In this document: piece after piece, positions 9,046 through 17,872 of the stretch
Layout: the number at the start of each line of letters is the position of its first letter
Position numbering within the stretch: position 1 is the stretch's first letter
Source of the DNA: Neobacillus niacini NBRC 15566
GTDB lineage: Bacteria > Bacillota > Bacilli > Bacillales > Cytobacillaceae
Assembly: GCF_001591505.1 (NCBI RefSeq)
Contig: NZ_BCVA01000008.1
Span: forward strand, 62,001 to 126,000
Direction: 5' to 3'
Length of the DNA stretch: 64,000 nt
Notes under the pieces: generated by a model
Databases searched by the model: none
What the model saw: only the letters and a program-made list of their open reading frames with translations
Told to the model about the DNA's origin: nothing
Made by a program: the position numbers and the translations under genes

Positions 9046-10653
9046 CTGAAGTCAATGAAAGTTTCCCTGCAAACAAAAATATTCGGGCTGGTTCTCTCAC
9101 TAGGTTTATTGTTAATCATATTAATGACAGGATTCTATAGTTATATGGAGAGTAAACAAATTGAGGAAAATAAGGGAAGGCTGGCATTGGAATTATCGAA
9201 AACCGTATCGTTTATTCCAACCATCATCGATGCATTTCAAACGCCTGATCCTTCTAAAACGATACAGCCTATAGCAGAAAAGATACGAAAAGAAACCGGT
9301 GCAGAATTTGTCGTCATCGGAAATCGTGATGGAACCAGATATTCGCATCCATTGGATACAAAAATTGGGAGGAAAATGACAGGAGGAGATAATGAAAGAG
9401 CGCTTGTCCAAGGAGAGTATTATATCTCGAAGGCGGAGGGTTCACTCGGACCGTCCATTAGAGGGAAATCTCCTATCTTTAATCATCAAGGTAAGATTAT
9501 CGGAATTGTATCCGTAGGATTTTTATTAGAAGATGTCCATCAGCAAATTGTAAATAACATCAGGAGAGTGCTCATTGTTTCTTTCTTTGCACTGTTGATT
9601 TCACTTATAGGCAGTATGTTACTTGGACGCAATATACGCAGGGATACAATGGGGCTTGAGCCTTATGAGATTGCCACTCTATACAAAGAAAAAAATGCTA
9701 TCCTGCATTCTGTAAAAGAAGGGATATTAGCGATTGATAATAAAGGCTTTATTACCATGATGAATCAAAAGGCAAAGAGGCTTCTGCAGCTTCAGGGAAC
9801 AGTAAAAAATAGGAAAGTAGATGGGCTGTTTCCTTCTAATTATTTGTATGAAGTATTAAGGTCAGGGAACGCTCAAACAGATATAGAAATGGTTTGGAAA
9901 GATAAAACAGTGATTGTTAATTGTACCCCTATCGTTGATGAATCAGGTATTAAGGGGGTTGTTGCTTCTTTTCGTGATAAAACCGAAATTAAACAAATGT
10001 TAAATACGATATCCGAGGTAAAAAGTTATTCGGAAGATCTCCGAGCACAAACACATGAATTTACCAATAAATTATATGTTTTATTGGGCTTGCTTCAGCT
10101 TGGAGAATATAACCAAGCAATCGCGATGATTCAAAGTGAGACACAAACGCTGCAATTTCAGAATACAGTGGTTTTTAACCAGATCAAAGATATAAAAGTG
10201 CAGGCGATCCTACTAGGGAAATTAGGAAAAGCGTCAGAGCGGAAAATTAAGTTTGAGATTATTTCAGATAGCTATTTGGATAGTTTACCTTCCCATGTTA
10301 ATCTATCAAACTTAATCGTGATCCTTGGAAACTTAATTGATAATGCATTTGAAGCCGTCTATGATTGTGAAATCCCGACGGTTAAGTTTTTCGCAACAGA
10401 TATTGGAAAAGATATTATCTTTGAAATTTCTGATAACGGAAAAGGAATTAGCGATGTGGAATTTCCTCTTCTATTTGAAAGAGGCTATACCTCCAAAAAT
10501 GGCCCCGAGTCAAGGGGATTTGGTCTATCAAATGCTGAAGAAGCGGTATTAGAGCTGAATGGGATTATCGAGGTCCAGAGCAATCAGGAAAGTGGAACTG
10601 TTTTTACTGTCTATCTTCCAAAGAATGTGCAAGGAGATGAGGAACTTGGATAG
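9046..10653 (+). CDS. CitA/DcuS-type sensor histidine kinase (second copy)
   Basis: Same domain order as the kinase at 6704: helix, extracytoplasmic sensor, helix, PAS, acceptor histidine in LRAQTHEFTNKLY, and ATPase domain with DNGKGISD and GFGLSNAEEA. The sensor domain is clearly paralogous (EFVVIGNRDGTRYSHP in this copy) but differs at many positions, so ligand range may differ. The AGGAGG site (9032-9037) is 8 bases from a CTG at 9046 but 17 from the ATG at 9055; I therefore prefer CTG, with ATG 9055 as the alternative (532 residues). Confidence 0.88.
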   Translation: MKSMKVSLQTKIFGLVLSLGLLLIILMTGFYSYMESKQIEENKGRLALELSKTVSFIPTIIDAFQTPDPSKTIQPIAEKIRKETGAEFVVIGNRDGTRYSHPLDTKIGRKMTGGDNERALVQGEYYISKAEGSLGPSIRGKSPIFNHQGKIIGIVSVGFLLEDVHQQIVNNIRRVLIVSFFALLISLIGSMLLGRNIRRDTMGLEPYEIATLYKEKNAILHSVKEGILAIDNKGFITMMNQKAKRLLQLQGTVKNRKVDGLFPSNYLYEVLRSGNAQTDIEMVWKDKTVIVNCTPIVDESGIKGVVASFRDKTEIKQMLNTISEVKSYSEDLRAQTHEFTNKLYVLLGLLQLGEYNQAIAMIQSETQTLQFQNTVVFNQIKDIKVQAILLGKLGKASERKIKFEIISDSYLDSLPSHVNLSNLIVILGNLIDNAFEAVYDCEIPTVKFFATDIGKDIIFEISDNGKGISDVEFPLLFERGYTSKNGPESRGFGLSNAEEAVLELNGIIEVQSNQESGTVFTVYLPKNVQGDEELG

Positions 10654-11329
10654 GATAAAAGTGGCTATAGCGGAAGATGATTTTCGAATAGCTGATATTC
10701 ATGAGAAATTTTTGGAAAAGTTTAAGGAAATCGATGTAGTTGGCAAATCATTGAATGGTGAGCAGACTTTGCATATATTGGAGCAGCAAAACCCAGATCT
10801 ACTGCTGTTAGATGTGTATATGCCGGATATACTTGGTTCTGAGTTGCTTCCTGTAATCCGGGGGAAATTCCCAAAGGTCAGTATTATTATGATAACAGCC
10901 GCAATAGATAAGGTTTTCCTTGAAAAGGCATTAAGCTATGGTGTTGAGAATTACTTAATCAAACCTGTAAGCAGGGAAAGATTCGATGAAGTCATCCAGG
11001 ATTATATTAAAAAACATTCGCTTCTTTCTGCCAATCAAGAAGTAAATCAGAATTATGTAGATCTGCTATTTCGTAAAGGGAAACAGGAAGAGCCGACAAA
11101 GAGTGCGGGATTGCCAAAAGGAATTGACGAAATTACCTTAGGGAAAGTTAAGGCTGTTTTTCATGTAAAAAGAGGGGGACTTTCCGCAGAGGATGTTGGC
11201 AAGGAAATGGGTGCTTCTCGAATCACTGCACGAAGATACCTGGAATATCTTTCCTCCAAACAGGAGGTAAGAGCAGAAGTGGTTTATGGAATTGTGGGAA
11301 GACCGGAAAGAAAATATTATCCAGTTTAA
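10646..11329 (+). CDS. CitB/CitT-type response regulator (second copy)
   Basis: About 227 residues: a receiver domain with phospho-acceptor D56 in LLLLDVYMPD and a C-terminal helix-turn-helix (DVGKEMGASRITARRYLEYL) ending GRPERKYYPV. TTG 10646 is chosen because AAGGAG (10631-10636) sits 9 bases upstream; ATG 10637 would leave no spacing, and the frame remains open further upstream without a better site. It overlaps the kinase stop by 8 bp. It probably controls the CitMHS gene directly downstream, as CitT does for citM in B. subtilis (inference by analogy). Confidence 0.88.
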   Translation: MDRIKVAIAEDDFRIADIHEKFLEKFKEIDVVGKSLNGEQTLHILEQQNPDLLLLDVYMPDILGSELLPVIRGKFPKVSIIMITAAIDKVFLEKALSYGVENYLIKPVSRERFDEVIQDYIKKHSLLSANQEVNQNYVDLLFRKGKQEEPTKSAGLPKGIDEITLGKVKAVFHVKRGGLSAEDVGKEMGASRITARRYLEYLSSKQEVRAEVVYGIVGRPERKYYPV

Positions 11330-11358
11330 AGAGGGGGCCAAAGACCTTCTTTTTTTTA
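11329..11358 (+). terminator. Terminator after the second two-component system
   Basis: AAGAGGG pairs with CCTTCTT (one G-T pair) across an 8-base-class loop and is followed by seven or more T. It isolates the regulators from the transporter gene, which must have its own promoter. Confidence 0.65.
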
Positions 11359-11412
11359 TACTTTTTTGGATACAGTCAGTGAATAATCCTATATGGAAAT
11401 ATTATCCTACTG

Positions 11413-11432
11413 TGAACAAAATGTACAAAATC
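11413..11432 (+). promoter_or_regulatory. 20-bp motif shared with the tctC upstream region
   Basis: TGAACAAAATGTACAAAATC matches 17 of 20 bases of the site at 3387-3406 and lies the same 94 bases before the start codon. Candidate response-regulator operator. Confidence 0.5.
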
Positions 11433-11460
11433 AATTTTATTTACGTTAATAACTTTATTT

Positions 11461-11474
11461 TGGTAACGTTTTCA
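11461..11474 (+). promoter_or_regulatory. CcpA cre-like box before the CitMHS gene
   Basis: TGGTAACGTTTTCA matches the cre consensus at about 12 of 14 positions, with the central CG intact. CcpA control of citrate uptake is established in B. subtilis; here it is inferred. Confidence 0.45.
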
Positions 11475-11525
11475 CAACTGAATATTTTGATTATATTTAA
11501 TTTACAAACAAAAGAGGTGAAGACG

Positions 11526-12818
11526 ATGCTTGCATTATTAGGGTTTTTGATGATTATTACTTTTATGATTTTAATTATGACAAAACGACTTCCGGCGATG
11601 ATTGCCCTTATCGTTGTTCCTGTCATTTTTGCATTAATCGGCGGATTTGGTAAGGAAATGGGACCAATGGCGCTAGAAGGTATAAAAAGTGTGGCACCAA
11701 CTGGGATTATGATCCTATTCGCTATTCTCTTTTTTGGTATCATGATTGATGCAGGAGTATTTGATCCTATTATTTCTACTATTTTGAAAGTTGTAAAGGG
11801 AGATCCAGTAAAAATAGCCATCGGAACAGCCGTTCTTGCACTTTTAATATCCCTTGACGGAGATGGAACTACGACGTACATGATTACGATTTCTGCGATG
11901 TTACCTTTGTATAAACGAATCGGTATGAAACCGTTAATCCTTGCCGGAATTGCTGTATCAGCTTCAGGAGTCATGAACCTTCTTCCATGGGGTGGACCAA
12001 CTGCGAGAGCCATGACGGCATTACATCTTGAGATGTCAGATGTCTTTACCCCGGTAATACCTAGCATGGCGGGTGGAGTGCTGTTCGTATTGCTCATGGC
12101 CTACTTTCTAGGGAGAAAAGAACGGAAACGGGTTGGTATACTGCAAATCGATTACAGCACAATGTCAATGGTAGCGGCTACATCAGAGGACGCCTATTTA
12201 AAACGACCAAAGTTAATACTTGTAAACTATTTTATTACGATTATCCTGTTAGTTGCGCTAATTAAGGAAGTACTTCCAACCACTGTATTATTTATGCTTG
12301 GATTTGCTTTGGCAATTACGATTAATTATCCAAAATTAAGTGATCAAAAAGAACGAATTGCAAATTATGCAGATAATGCGTTATCGGTAGTTTCGATGGT
12401 TTTTGCTGCAGGTATTTTTACTGGTATCCTAACAGGCACAAAAATGGTCGATGCGATGGCAAACTCCATGATTACGTATATTCCAGATGTACTTGGTTCA
12501 CATTTTGCTATTATTACCGCTATAATCAGTGCTCCTTTAACATTCTTTATGTCAAATGATGCCTTTTACTATGGTGTTTTGCCATTGCTTGCCAAAGCAG
12601 CAAGTGTCTATGGCATTGATCCTGAGTTCCTCGCACGAGCATCACTATTGGGGCAGCCTGTCCATTTATTAAGCCCTCTTGTACCTTCAACATATTTATT
12701 AGTCGGTATGGTGGGAGAAGATTTTGGGGACTTACAGCGCGCATTCCTTAAATGGGCTTGTGGTTCAACCCTGGTTATGATGACCGTTGCAATACTATTG
12801 TCAATTATTCCTTTTTAA
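11526..12818 (+). CDS. CitMHS-family citrate (metal-citrate):proton symporter
   Basis: 430-residue membrane carrier of the CitM/CitH family, which takes up citrate complexed with divalent metal ions. About twelve hydrophobic segments are visible. Family blocks include ISLDGDGTTTYMIT and LLPWGGPTARAMTAL near the middle and LLSPLVPSTYLLVG near the C terminus. Start ATG 11526 is set by the AGAGGTGA site at 11512-11519; the frame extends upstream to about 11286 but without a ribosome site and into the terminator. Which metal-citrate complex is preferred cannot be read from sequence. Confidence 0.9.
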   Translation: MLALLGFLMIITFMILIMTKRLPAMIALIVVPVIFALIGGFGKEMGPMALEGIKSVAPTGIMILFAILFFGIMIDAGVFDPIISTILKVVKGDPVKIAIGTAVLALLISLDGDGTTTYMITISAMLPLYKRIGMKPLILAGIAVSASGVMNLLPWGGPTARAMTALHLEMSDVFTPVIPSMAGGVLFVLLMAYFLGRKERKRVGILQIDYSTMSMVAATSEDAYLKRPKLILVNYFITIILLVALIKEVLPTTVLFMLGFALAITINYPKLSDQKERIANYADNALSVVSMVFAAGIFTGILTGTKMVDAMANSMITYIPDVLGSHFAIITAIISAPLTFFMSNDAFYYGVLPLLAKAASVYGIDPEFLARASLLGQPVHLLSPLVPSTYLLVGMVGEDFGDLQRAFLKWACGSTLVMMTVAILLSIIPF

Positions 12819-12860
12819 CTCGATTGAGAACAAAGGAAAATCGATAGGGGATGAATGTTA

Positions 12861-13007
12861 ATGTGGATAATCACAGTCTATACAAAGGAAAACAATATTT
12901 CAATGTTTGAATTTACTTCTGAAAAGGAAGCCAGAGAAGTTTTTAATAATGTTTCAGGTTGTAAGATTCTTTCAGAGGTTATTTATTTTAATGATCAGGT
13001 GGTATAA
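12861..13007 (+). CDS. Small conserved-looking protein, 48 aa, unknown function
   Basis: A short frame beginning MWIITVYTKEN and ending IYFNDQVV, preceded by a GGGG-containing site ten bases before the ATG. The composition is that of a folded beta-alpha-beta mini-domain: a hydrophobic strand, the acidic/lysine helix EFTSEKEAREVFNNV, and a final strand. It has no signal peptide. It sits 42 bp after the CitMHS stop in the same direction and could be co-transcribed. I do not recognise the family. Confidence 0.5.
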   Translation: MWIITVYTKENNISMFEFTSEKEAREVFNNVSGCKILSEVIYFNDQVV

Positions 13008-13034
13008 GAAATAGGAAAATGCATTTTATTTTTT

Positions 13035-13310
13035 GGCTCTTTTAAAAACTGAATGTTGATTTAACTGTGTTTGGAAAATAAGCGGAGAATTTCCGTTTAA
13101 ATTGGGAAGTACCCATATTTCCTTAAAAATAAGCGGAGTTTTTCCGCTTATTGTATCGAAATCCGTGGAATTTGTCTTATTTAAAGCAGTTAACCGGAAT
13201 ATCTCCGCTTATTTCTGCTTCTTAAGCTCATCTTTATACGATCGCCGGAAATTCTCCGCTTATGAATTCTCGGCCCTACACGAAAATCAACATTAAATAA
13301 TAACAGAGCA
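13035..13310. mobile_element. MITE-like element, copy 1 (276 bp)
   Basis: Left terminus GGCTCTTTTA... and right terminus ...TAACAGAGCA are inverted copies that share the inner block AATGTTGATTT. The flanking octamers are TATTTTTT (13027-13034) and TATTTTTA (13311-13318), a 7/8 target duplication. Inside are four palindromic units of the type CGGAGAATTTCCG centred near 13089, 13140, 13200 and 13252. There is no open reading frame, so any movement would need a transposase supplied elsewhere. This accounts for the gene-free stretch 13008-13368. Confidence 0.75.
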
Positions 13311-13368
13311 TATTTTTAAATAAACTGCATTTTTCCTTTTTTTATTAGATGGAGAGAAGGGTAGTTGT

Positions 13369-14301
13369 ATGAATATTTTATTTCATATCTTGTTGGATAT
13401 CATTTTTCCGATATTTCTATTGATTGGGGCAGGCGCTTTACTGCAGCGGAAAATAAGGCTGGATTTATCTACACTGTCAACATTGACGGTGTATTTCTTA
13501 TTGCCAGCGGTTTGTTTTGTAAATATTTATGAAAGCAAAATGTCAAGTGAGTTAATTGGCCAAACGTTAGTATTTTTAATCCTTTTTAATGTTCTGCTTA
13601 TCCTTACCAGTATGGTTATTGCAAAAGCGAACAGGTTTGACCGTAAGCTGTCATCTACTTTTAAAAACAGCATGGTTTTGAGCAATTCAGGAAATTATGG
13701 TCTCCCTGTAAGTGAATTAGTTTTTGCTGCTAATCCTGCCGGCATGTCAATCCAAATTATTATTTCTATTTTTCAAAATCTCCTTACCTTTACATATGGA
13801 TTCTTCAACAGTGTCTCTGCCCAAAGCAGCGGTAGAGATATCATACGAAAAATTATTCGTCTTCCGGTTATATACGCTTTAATATTGGCGATATCGTTGA
13901 AATGGCTCCATATTCAAATTCCTCCATTTTTGTGGAAGCCAATTGAAAATTCATCAAACGCATTTTTGGCCGTTGCACTGGTCACACTTGGAGCTCAAGT
14001 GGCGTTTTTAAAGATTACTCGAATTTCTAAACCCATTGTTTGGATAGTAATTGGCCGGCTGATAATTTCTCCTTTTGTTGGGTTAGTAGTAATATACTCT
14101 CTTGGATTAACTGGAATAACTGCTCAGGCACTATTTATAGCCAGTTCATTTCCCACTTCAAGAAATAGTGCTTTACTGGCGCTCGAATATGATAATTACC
14201 CGGAATATGCCTCACAAGCGGTTCTATTAACTACTGTCATCAGTAGTATTACAGTTGCAATTGTTGTTTATTTATCAAAAATTCTTTTTGGAAATGGATA
14301 A
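13369..14301 (+). CDS. AEC-family (auxin efflux carrier type) transporter
   Basis: 310-residue membrane protein with about ten hydrophobic helices in the two-times-five layout of AEC carriers and the conserved SNSGNYGLPVSELVF loop after helix 4. In bacteria this family includes malate and other organic-acid exporters. The ATG follows a GGAGAGAAGGG stretch. It is preceded by a MITE copy and followed by a decayed amidase gene, so it appears monocistronic. Substrate unknown. Confidence 0.85.
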   Translation: MNILFHILLDIIFPIFLLIGAGALLQRKIRLDLSTLSTLTVYFLLPAVCFVNIYESKMSSELIGQTLVFLILFNVLLILTSMVIAKANRFDRKLSSTFKNSMVLSNSGNYGLPVSELVFAANPAGMSIQIIISIFQNLLTFTYGFFNSVSAQSSGRDIIRKIIRLPVIYALILAISLKWLHIQIPPFLWKPIENSSNAFLAVALVTLGAQVAFLKITRISKPIVWIVIGRLIISPFVGLVVIYSLGLTGITAQALFIASSFPTSRNSALLALEYDNYPEYASQAVLLTTVISSITVAIVVYLSKILFGNG

Positions 14302-14487
14302 TCAGGTTAGCAGAGGAATATTAGGAAACTGGAAAATACGATGGAATGGGCCGTTATCCTTGCAAATGGAGAAATTGACTACCAACATTAACCAGAACGC
14401 TCATAAATAATAAAACTGCCTAATGGGGGTTCCAATAGATGAAATGAAACAAGCATTAGGAAATTTCCTTTCCTTATTGCCTTCTTA

Positions 14488-14902
14488 CCTGCCTCTGTAC
14501 ATTCCGATAAAGAATTAATTGAATTTAATACTAGGAATGAAAAGAAGGCTTTAAAGTTTAGGGTAGAATATGCTCAATTATGGAGAGGGATTGCCACATA
14601 AGACATCGGGGAATCCTGAATATTTACATGCTAAACTAGAAGATTTATATTTTTCCGAAGAGCAAGGTATTGATTTTGTTTTAAAAGAGTATATTCTCGA
14701 TGCAATATTGTTTCCTTCCTTATATTGGTTCTACTATTTGTGCTAAAGCGGGCTATCCTACCACCGCAGTCCCTGCAGGTTATATGGAGAATAGAAGTCC
14801 CTTCGAATAACTTTTGCTGGAGGTACCTTTAGTGAATGAACATTAATTAAACATGCGTATGCTTTTGAACAATCTACAAAATATAGAAAATCCCCCCACT
14901 TC
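14488..14902 (+). pseudogene. Degraded C-terminal part of an amidase-signature-family gene
   Basis: No intact frame exists in 14302-15019, but an amidase C terminus can be followed across frames. It reads DKELIEFNTRNEKKAL, then after a frame change NPEYLHAKLEDLYFSEEQGI and LDAILFPS, then after another change YIGSTICAKAGYP and VPAGYM, then ITFAGGTF, an in-frame TGA, and LIKHAYAFEQSTKYRKSPPL. At least two frameshifts and two stops are present, and the N-terminal catalytic Ser-Ser-Lys region is missing. The order and spacing match GatA-like amidases. Non-functional relic. Confidence 0.75.
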
Positions 14903-15019
14903 AACTAATAGGTGCAAGAGTAAAGAGTATGATTTTGTGGGGCCGATTGTTGAACAGTACCTAGTTATATATGTTAAACTTTAGGTGTTATTCTAAAATT
15001 GGGGGCATTGAGGTGCTTT

Positions 15020-15961
15020 ATGGTTATAACTTTAGAAGAATTGCAAACATATAAGAATTTTGATGAACTTGCTAATGATGTACTTAATTTAGCAAAGGAA
15101 ATTTTACCAGACAAATTGATTTATTTAACCTCTTTTAGTGATAAAGAGCAAATTATCCTAAAACTATCGGATGTTAATACGCACATTTCTTTGAGCGAAG
15201 GAATGGTTATTAATCTTGATGAAACCGTTTGTAATCGAATAGATTTCCAAAAGAACCAACCATTAATCTATGAAGATTTAAGAAAAGAAACATGCTTGGA
15301 TGATTTAAGAGAAATACTCGCATTAGTTAATATTAACTCTTATTTAGGAATTCCGATTTCCCTTGTAAGCGGGGAGAGGTTTGGAACATTATGTGCGGCT
15401 CATCATGAGGCTAGCGATTTTGACAAGAAGAGTATTGATTTGCTCCAAAGAATAGCCAAGATGTTTTCTTATTATTTGGAACTTGAGCGTCTTGCCTATA
15501 GAGATTCTTTGACAGAGTTATATAACAGGCAGTATCTTTTTAATTCCTTTGAAGACGTTTCTAAAGCAGGTGGAGTATTTTTCTTTCTTGATTTGGATGG
15601 GTTTAAAAAGGTAAACGATTTACATGGGCACGATGTAGGTGATCGAGTATTAAAGGAAGTGGCATTAAAAATTCAAAAGGTTGTAGACAAACATAAAAGT
15701 GCCTTTGCTGTAAGATTAGGGGGAGATGAATTTATAATCAGTTTCCCTCCAATTTCTTCTAGTATGGAAATTAGCTGTCTAGCGGAAGAGTTGCTAAACT
15801 ATTTAAATACCTGGGATAGAGAATATCAACTTTCCACAAGTATTGGAATTGTACTTTATCCTGCCGGTAGAGGTATCAATTTAGATACTATCCTTAAAAA
15901 TGCAGATAACGCCTTATATCGTGCCAAAGCAGCAGGAAAGAACACCTATATTATTTTTTAA
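15020..15961 (+). CDS. GAF-GGDEF diguanylate cyclase
   Basis: 313-residue soluble protein. An N-terminal GAF-like sensor (about 20-150) is followed by a GGDEF domain (about 160-313) with the active-site sequence RLGGDEF (GGDEF at about 234-238), so synthesis of cyclic di-GMP is expected. The usual RxxD inhibitory site five residues before GGDEF is absent. No membrane segment. The start is placed at ATG 15020 after TGAGGTG; a TTG at 14999 is possible but has no good site. Monogenic, with a terminator after it. Confidence 0.88.
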   Translation: MVITLEELQTYKNFDELANDVLNLAKEILPDKLIYLTSFSDKEQIILKLSDVNTHISLSEGMVINLDETVCNRIDFQKNQPLIYEDLRKETCLDDLREILALVNINSYLGIPISLVSGERFGTLCAAHHEASDFDKKSIDLLQRIAKMFSYYLELERLAYRDSLTELYNRQYLFNSFEDVSKAGGVFFFLDLDGFKKVNDLHGHDVGDRVLKEVALKIQKVVDKHKSAFAVRLGGDEFIISFPPISSSMEISCLAEELLNYLNTWDREYQLSTSIGIVLYPAGRGINLDTILKNADNALYRAKAAGKNTYIIF

Positions 15962-15976
15962 TCATTCCTAATAAAG

Positions 15977-16001
15977 AAACTCGCCAAATGGCGAGTTTTT
16001 C
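15977..16001 (+). terminator. Terminator of the GGDEF gene
   Basis: Perfect 8-bp stem AACTCGCC/GGCGAGTT with the loop AAAT, followed by TTT. It lies between convergent genes and may serve both. Confidence 0.8.
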
Positions 16002-16110
16002 ACTTTATATACTAATAACATGTCAATATGACTAACCATTCCGTACTTGTTTTTAGAAAAACACCTTAAATGGGATCCCTTTACTATCCGGAGGTGATAC
16101 TTTTAATCTA

Positions 16111-17460
16111 TTAACTAACATGAACTTTATTAAATTCCTCTTTGGTATCGTTTACATTTTGATGGGCATTTTTTACAGGCACCATAAAGAGTGCGGCGGC
16201 TGCAATCAAGCCTGGGATCGTAAAGGCAATAAAATTTAAGTGAATGGGTAAAGAAACGGATAATAGAAATCCTCCTAAAAGGGGTCCGAGCATACCGCCG
16301 GTCCTGCCGACTCCAGAAGCCATCCCTAATGCTGTAGATCTAATCGTTGGCGGATAGTACTGAGAAACATAGGCTTGAACAATATTTTGTGCACCAATGG
16401 TTGCAGCTCCGGCAACAGCTACTAACAGATAGATTACTAACGTATTACCTCCAAATCCTAGGAGTGTCAGAGCCACAGCGCCTGAGGCATACATTGGAAC
16501 AAGCATTTTCTTTGAACCATATTTATCACAAAGTCGTCCGATTATGAGTGTCCCGATAATGGCACCACCTTGGAGGGCAATCAGAAAGCCTAAGCTTGAA
16601 TTTAAGCCATAACCTGCTTCCATCATTAATTTTGGAAGCCAAGTATTCAACCCATACACCATTAATAAACAACTGAAAAACGCTGTCCAAAACATAATCG
16701 TACTGAAGGCTCGGTTTTCCTTAAATAGTCCTATAATAGGAACTTTTGATTCTTGTATATTTACGTCGATAACTTCATCATTTGCACTAAAATGCGATTC
16801 TGGACTTACTTTCGCAAGGGTTGCAATCAATTTTTCTTTTTTGCCTGTACGGATAAGATAGCTGGCTGTTTCGGGCAGTTTTTTATACATGATAGGTAAA
16901 AACAGTAAAGGAACACCAGCAAACCAGAAGATTGATTCCCACCCAAAAGTTGGCATTATAAAAATCCCTATTAAGGGAGCAAGAATTCCCCCAACAGAAT
17001 AACCACATAATACGATACTTACAATCATACTTCTCATTGTTTTAGGAGCATAATCAGTTAATAGTGCGATAACATTTGGCATGATTCCACCCAAACCTAA
17101 CCCAGCTAAGAAACGAAAGGTTGAGAAGGTTGTAGGGGTTTCGGCAAAGCTGCAAAGGAATGTAAATAAACTAAACAGCACTAATGTTATCGCAATCACG
17201 TTCTTTCTGCCAATACGGTCAGCTAAAGTACCAAAAAAGATTGCCCCAAACATCATCCCAAATAACCCATAGGTTCCGATAGCTCCTGCTTCCACCGAAG
17301 ATAGATTCCATTCCTCTATCAGGCTTGGTACAACCGTTCCATAGACTACTAAATCATAACCATCAAACAAAATAATGATAAAACTCCATAATAGCAATCC
17401 TAAATGAAAACGGTTAAATTTGCTGGCAGCAATAACCTCGGTAGGATTAATTGTTTTCAT
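16111..17460 (-). CDS. MFS transporter, aromatic acid:proton symporter (AAHS) type
   Basis: 449-residue major-facilitator protein with twelve helices. The first helix carries FDGYDLVVYGTVVPSL, the hallmark of the AAHS group (benzoate, 4-hydroxybenzoate and protocatechuate carriers). The loop 2-3 motif reads GTLADRIGRK, and there is a long central cytoplasmic loop. AGGGGGA precedes the ATG. A nearby tautomerase relic suggests an aromatic-acid pathway once stood here, but no intact ring-cleavage gene remains in the window. Actual substrate unknown. Confidence 0.88.
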   Translation of the reverse strand: MKTINPTEVIAASKFNRFHLGLLLWSFIIILFDGYDLVVYGTVVPSLIEEWNLSSVEAGAIGTYGLFGMMFGAIFFGTLADRIGRKNVIAITLVLFSLFTFLCSFAETPTTFSTFRFLAGLGLGGIMPNVIALLTDYAPKTMRSMIVSIVLCGYSVGGILAPLIGIFIMPTFGWESIFWFAGVPLLFLPIMYKKLPETASYLIRTGKKEKLIATLAKVSPESHFSANDEVIDVNIQESKVPIIGLFKENRAFSTIMFWTAFFSCLLMVYGLNTWLPKLMMEAGYGLNSSLGFLIALQGGAIIGTLIIGRLCDKYGSKKMLVPMYASGAVALTLLGFGGNTLVIYLLVAVAGAATIGAQNIVQAYVSQYYPPTIRSTALGMASGVGRTGGMLGPLLGGFLLSVSLPIHLNFIAFTIPGLIAAAALFMVPVKNAHQNVNDTKEEFNKVHVS

Positions 17461-17488
17461 ATTTTTTCCCCCTAAAAAATAAATAAAA

Positions 17489-17502
17489 TGACAACGCTTA
17501 CG
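17489..17502 (-). promoter_or_regulatory. cre-like box upstream of the AAHS transporter gene
   Basis: On the minus strand CGTAAGCGTTGTCA matches the cre core with the central AAGCGTT intact (about 12-13 of 14 depending on the consensus used). It is about 29 bases before the start codon. Confidence 0.45.
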
Positions 17503-17577
17503 TAAATATGAGTGGATTCATATTTGTTGTGGGTTAACACTAATTACACTTTACTAATAGTTAATACAGTTCTCTAA

Positions 17578-17802
17578 TTAGAGATTATAAACACTAGAAG
17601 CAATATTTTCAATAAAGGATTTATACTTTTTTGAATATTGGTAAAAATTTAGGTCCATAGAACCATCATCAAATACCATTTCCATTTGGGGGGAATATGG
17701 AAACGTAAGTAGAATCAAAAGTAAAAAAGAGATATTGTTTTTACTATCTTGTTCTCCTGTTCCACGACGCTTGCGTCCGGAAAACGGAAGGCATACACCC
17801 AT
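17578..17802 (-). CDS. Hypothetical small protein, 74 aa
   Basis: A frame with a basic N-terminal stretch (SGRKRRGTGEQ), one hydrophobic segment (about 28-40) and a polar tail ending YKSFIENIASSVYNL. No convincing ribosome site precedes the ATG, and the surroundings contain pseudogenes. It could be a real small membrane-associated protein, a remnant or chance. I do not recognise it. Confidence 0.25.
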   Translation of the reverse strand: MGVCLPFSGRKRRGTGEQDSKNNISFLLLILLTFPYSPQMEMVFDDGSMDLNFYQYSKKYKSFIENIASSVYNL

Positions 17803-17872
17803 TCGGAATTTGTAATATAACGATTAAACTGTAGGAAAGGGTGTGAGAAAAAAATGTAAAAGAGGGATTTTT

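Noticed and set aside
11441-12097. 218-codon minus-strand frame
   Set aside because: It lies wholly antisense to the CitMHS gene, which has clear family motifs and a ribosome site; the antisense frame has none.
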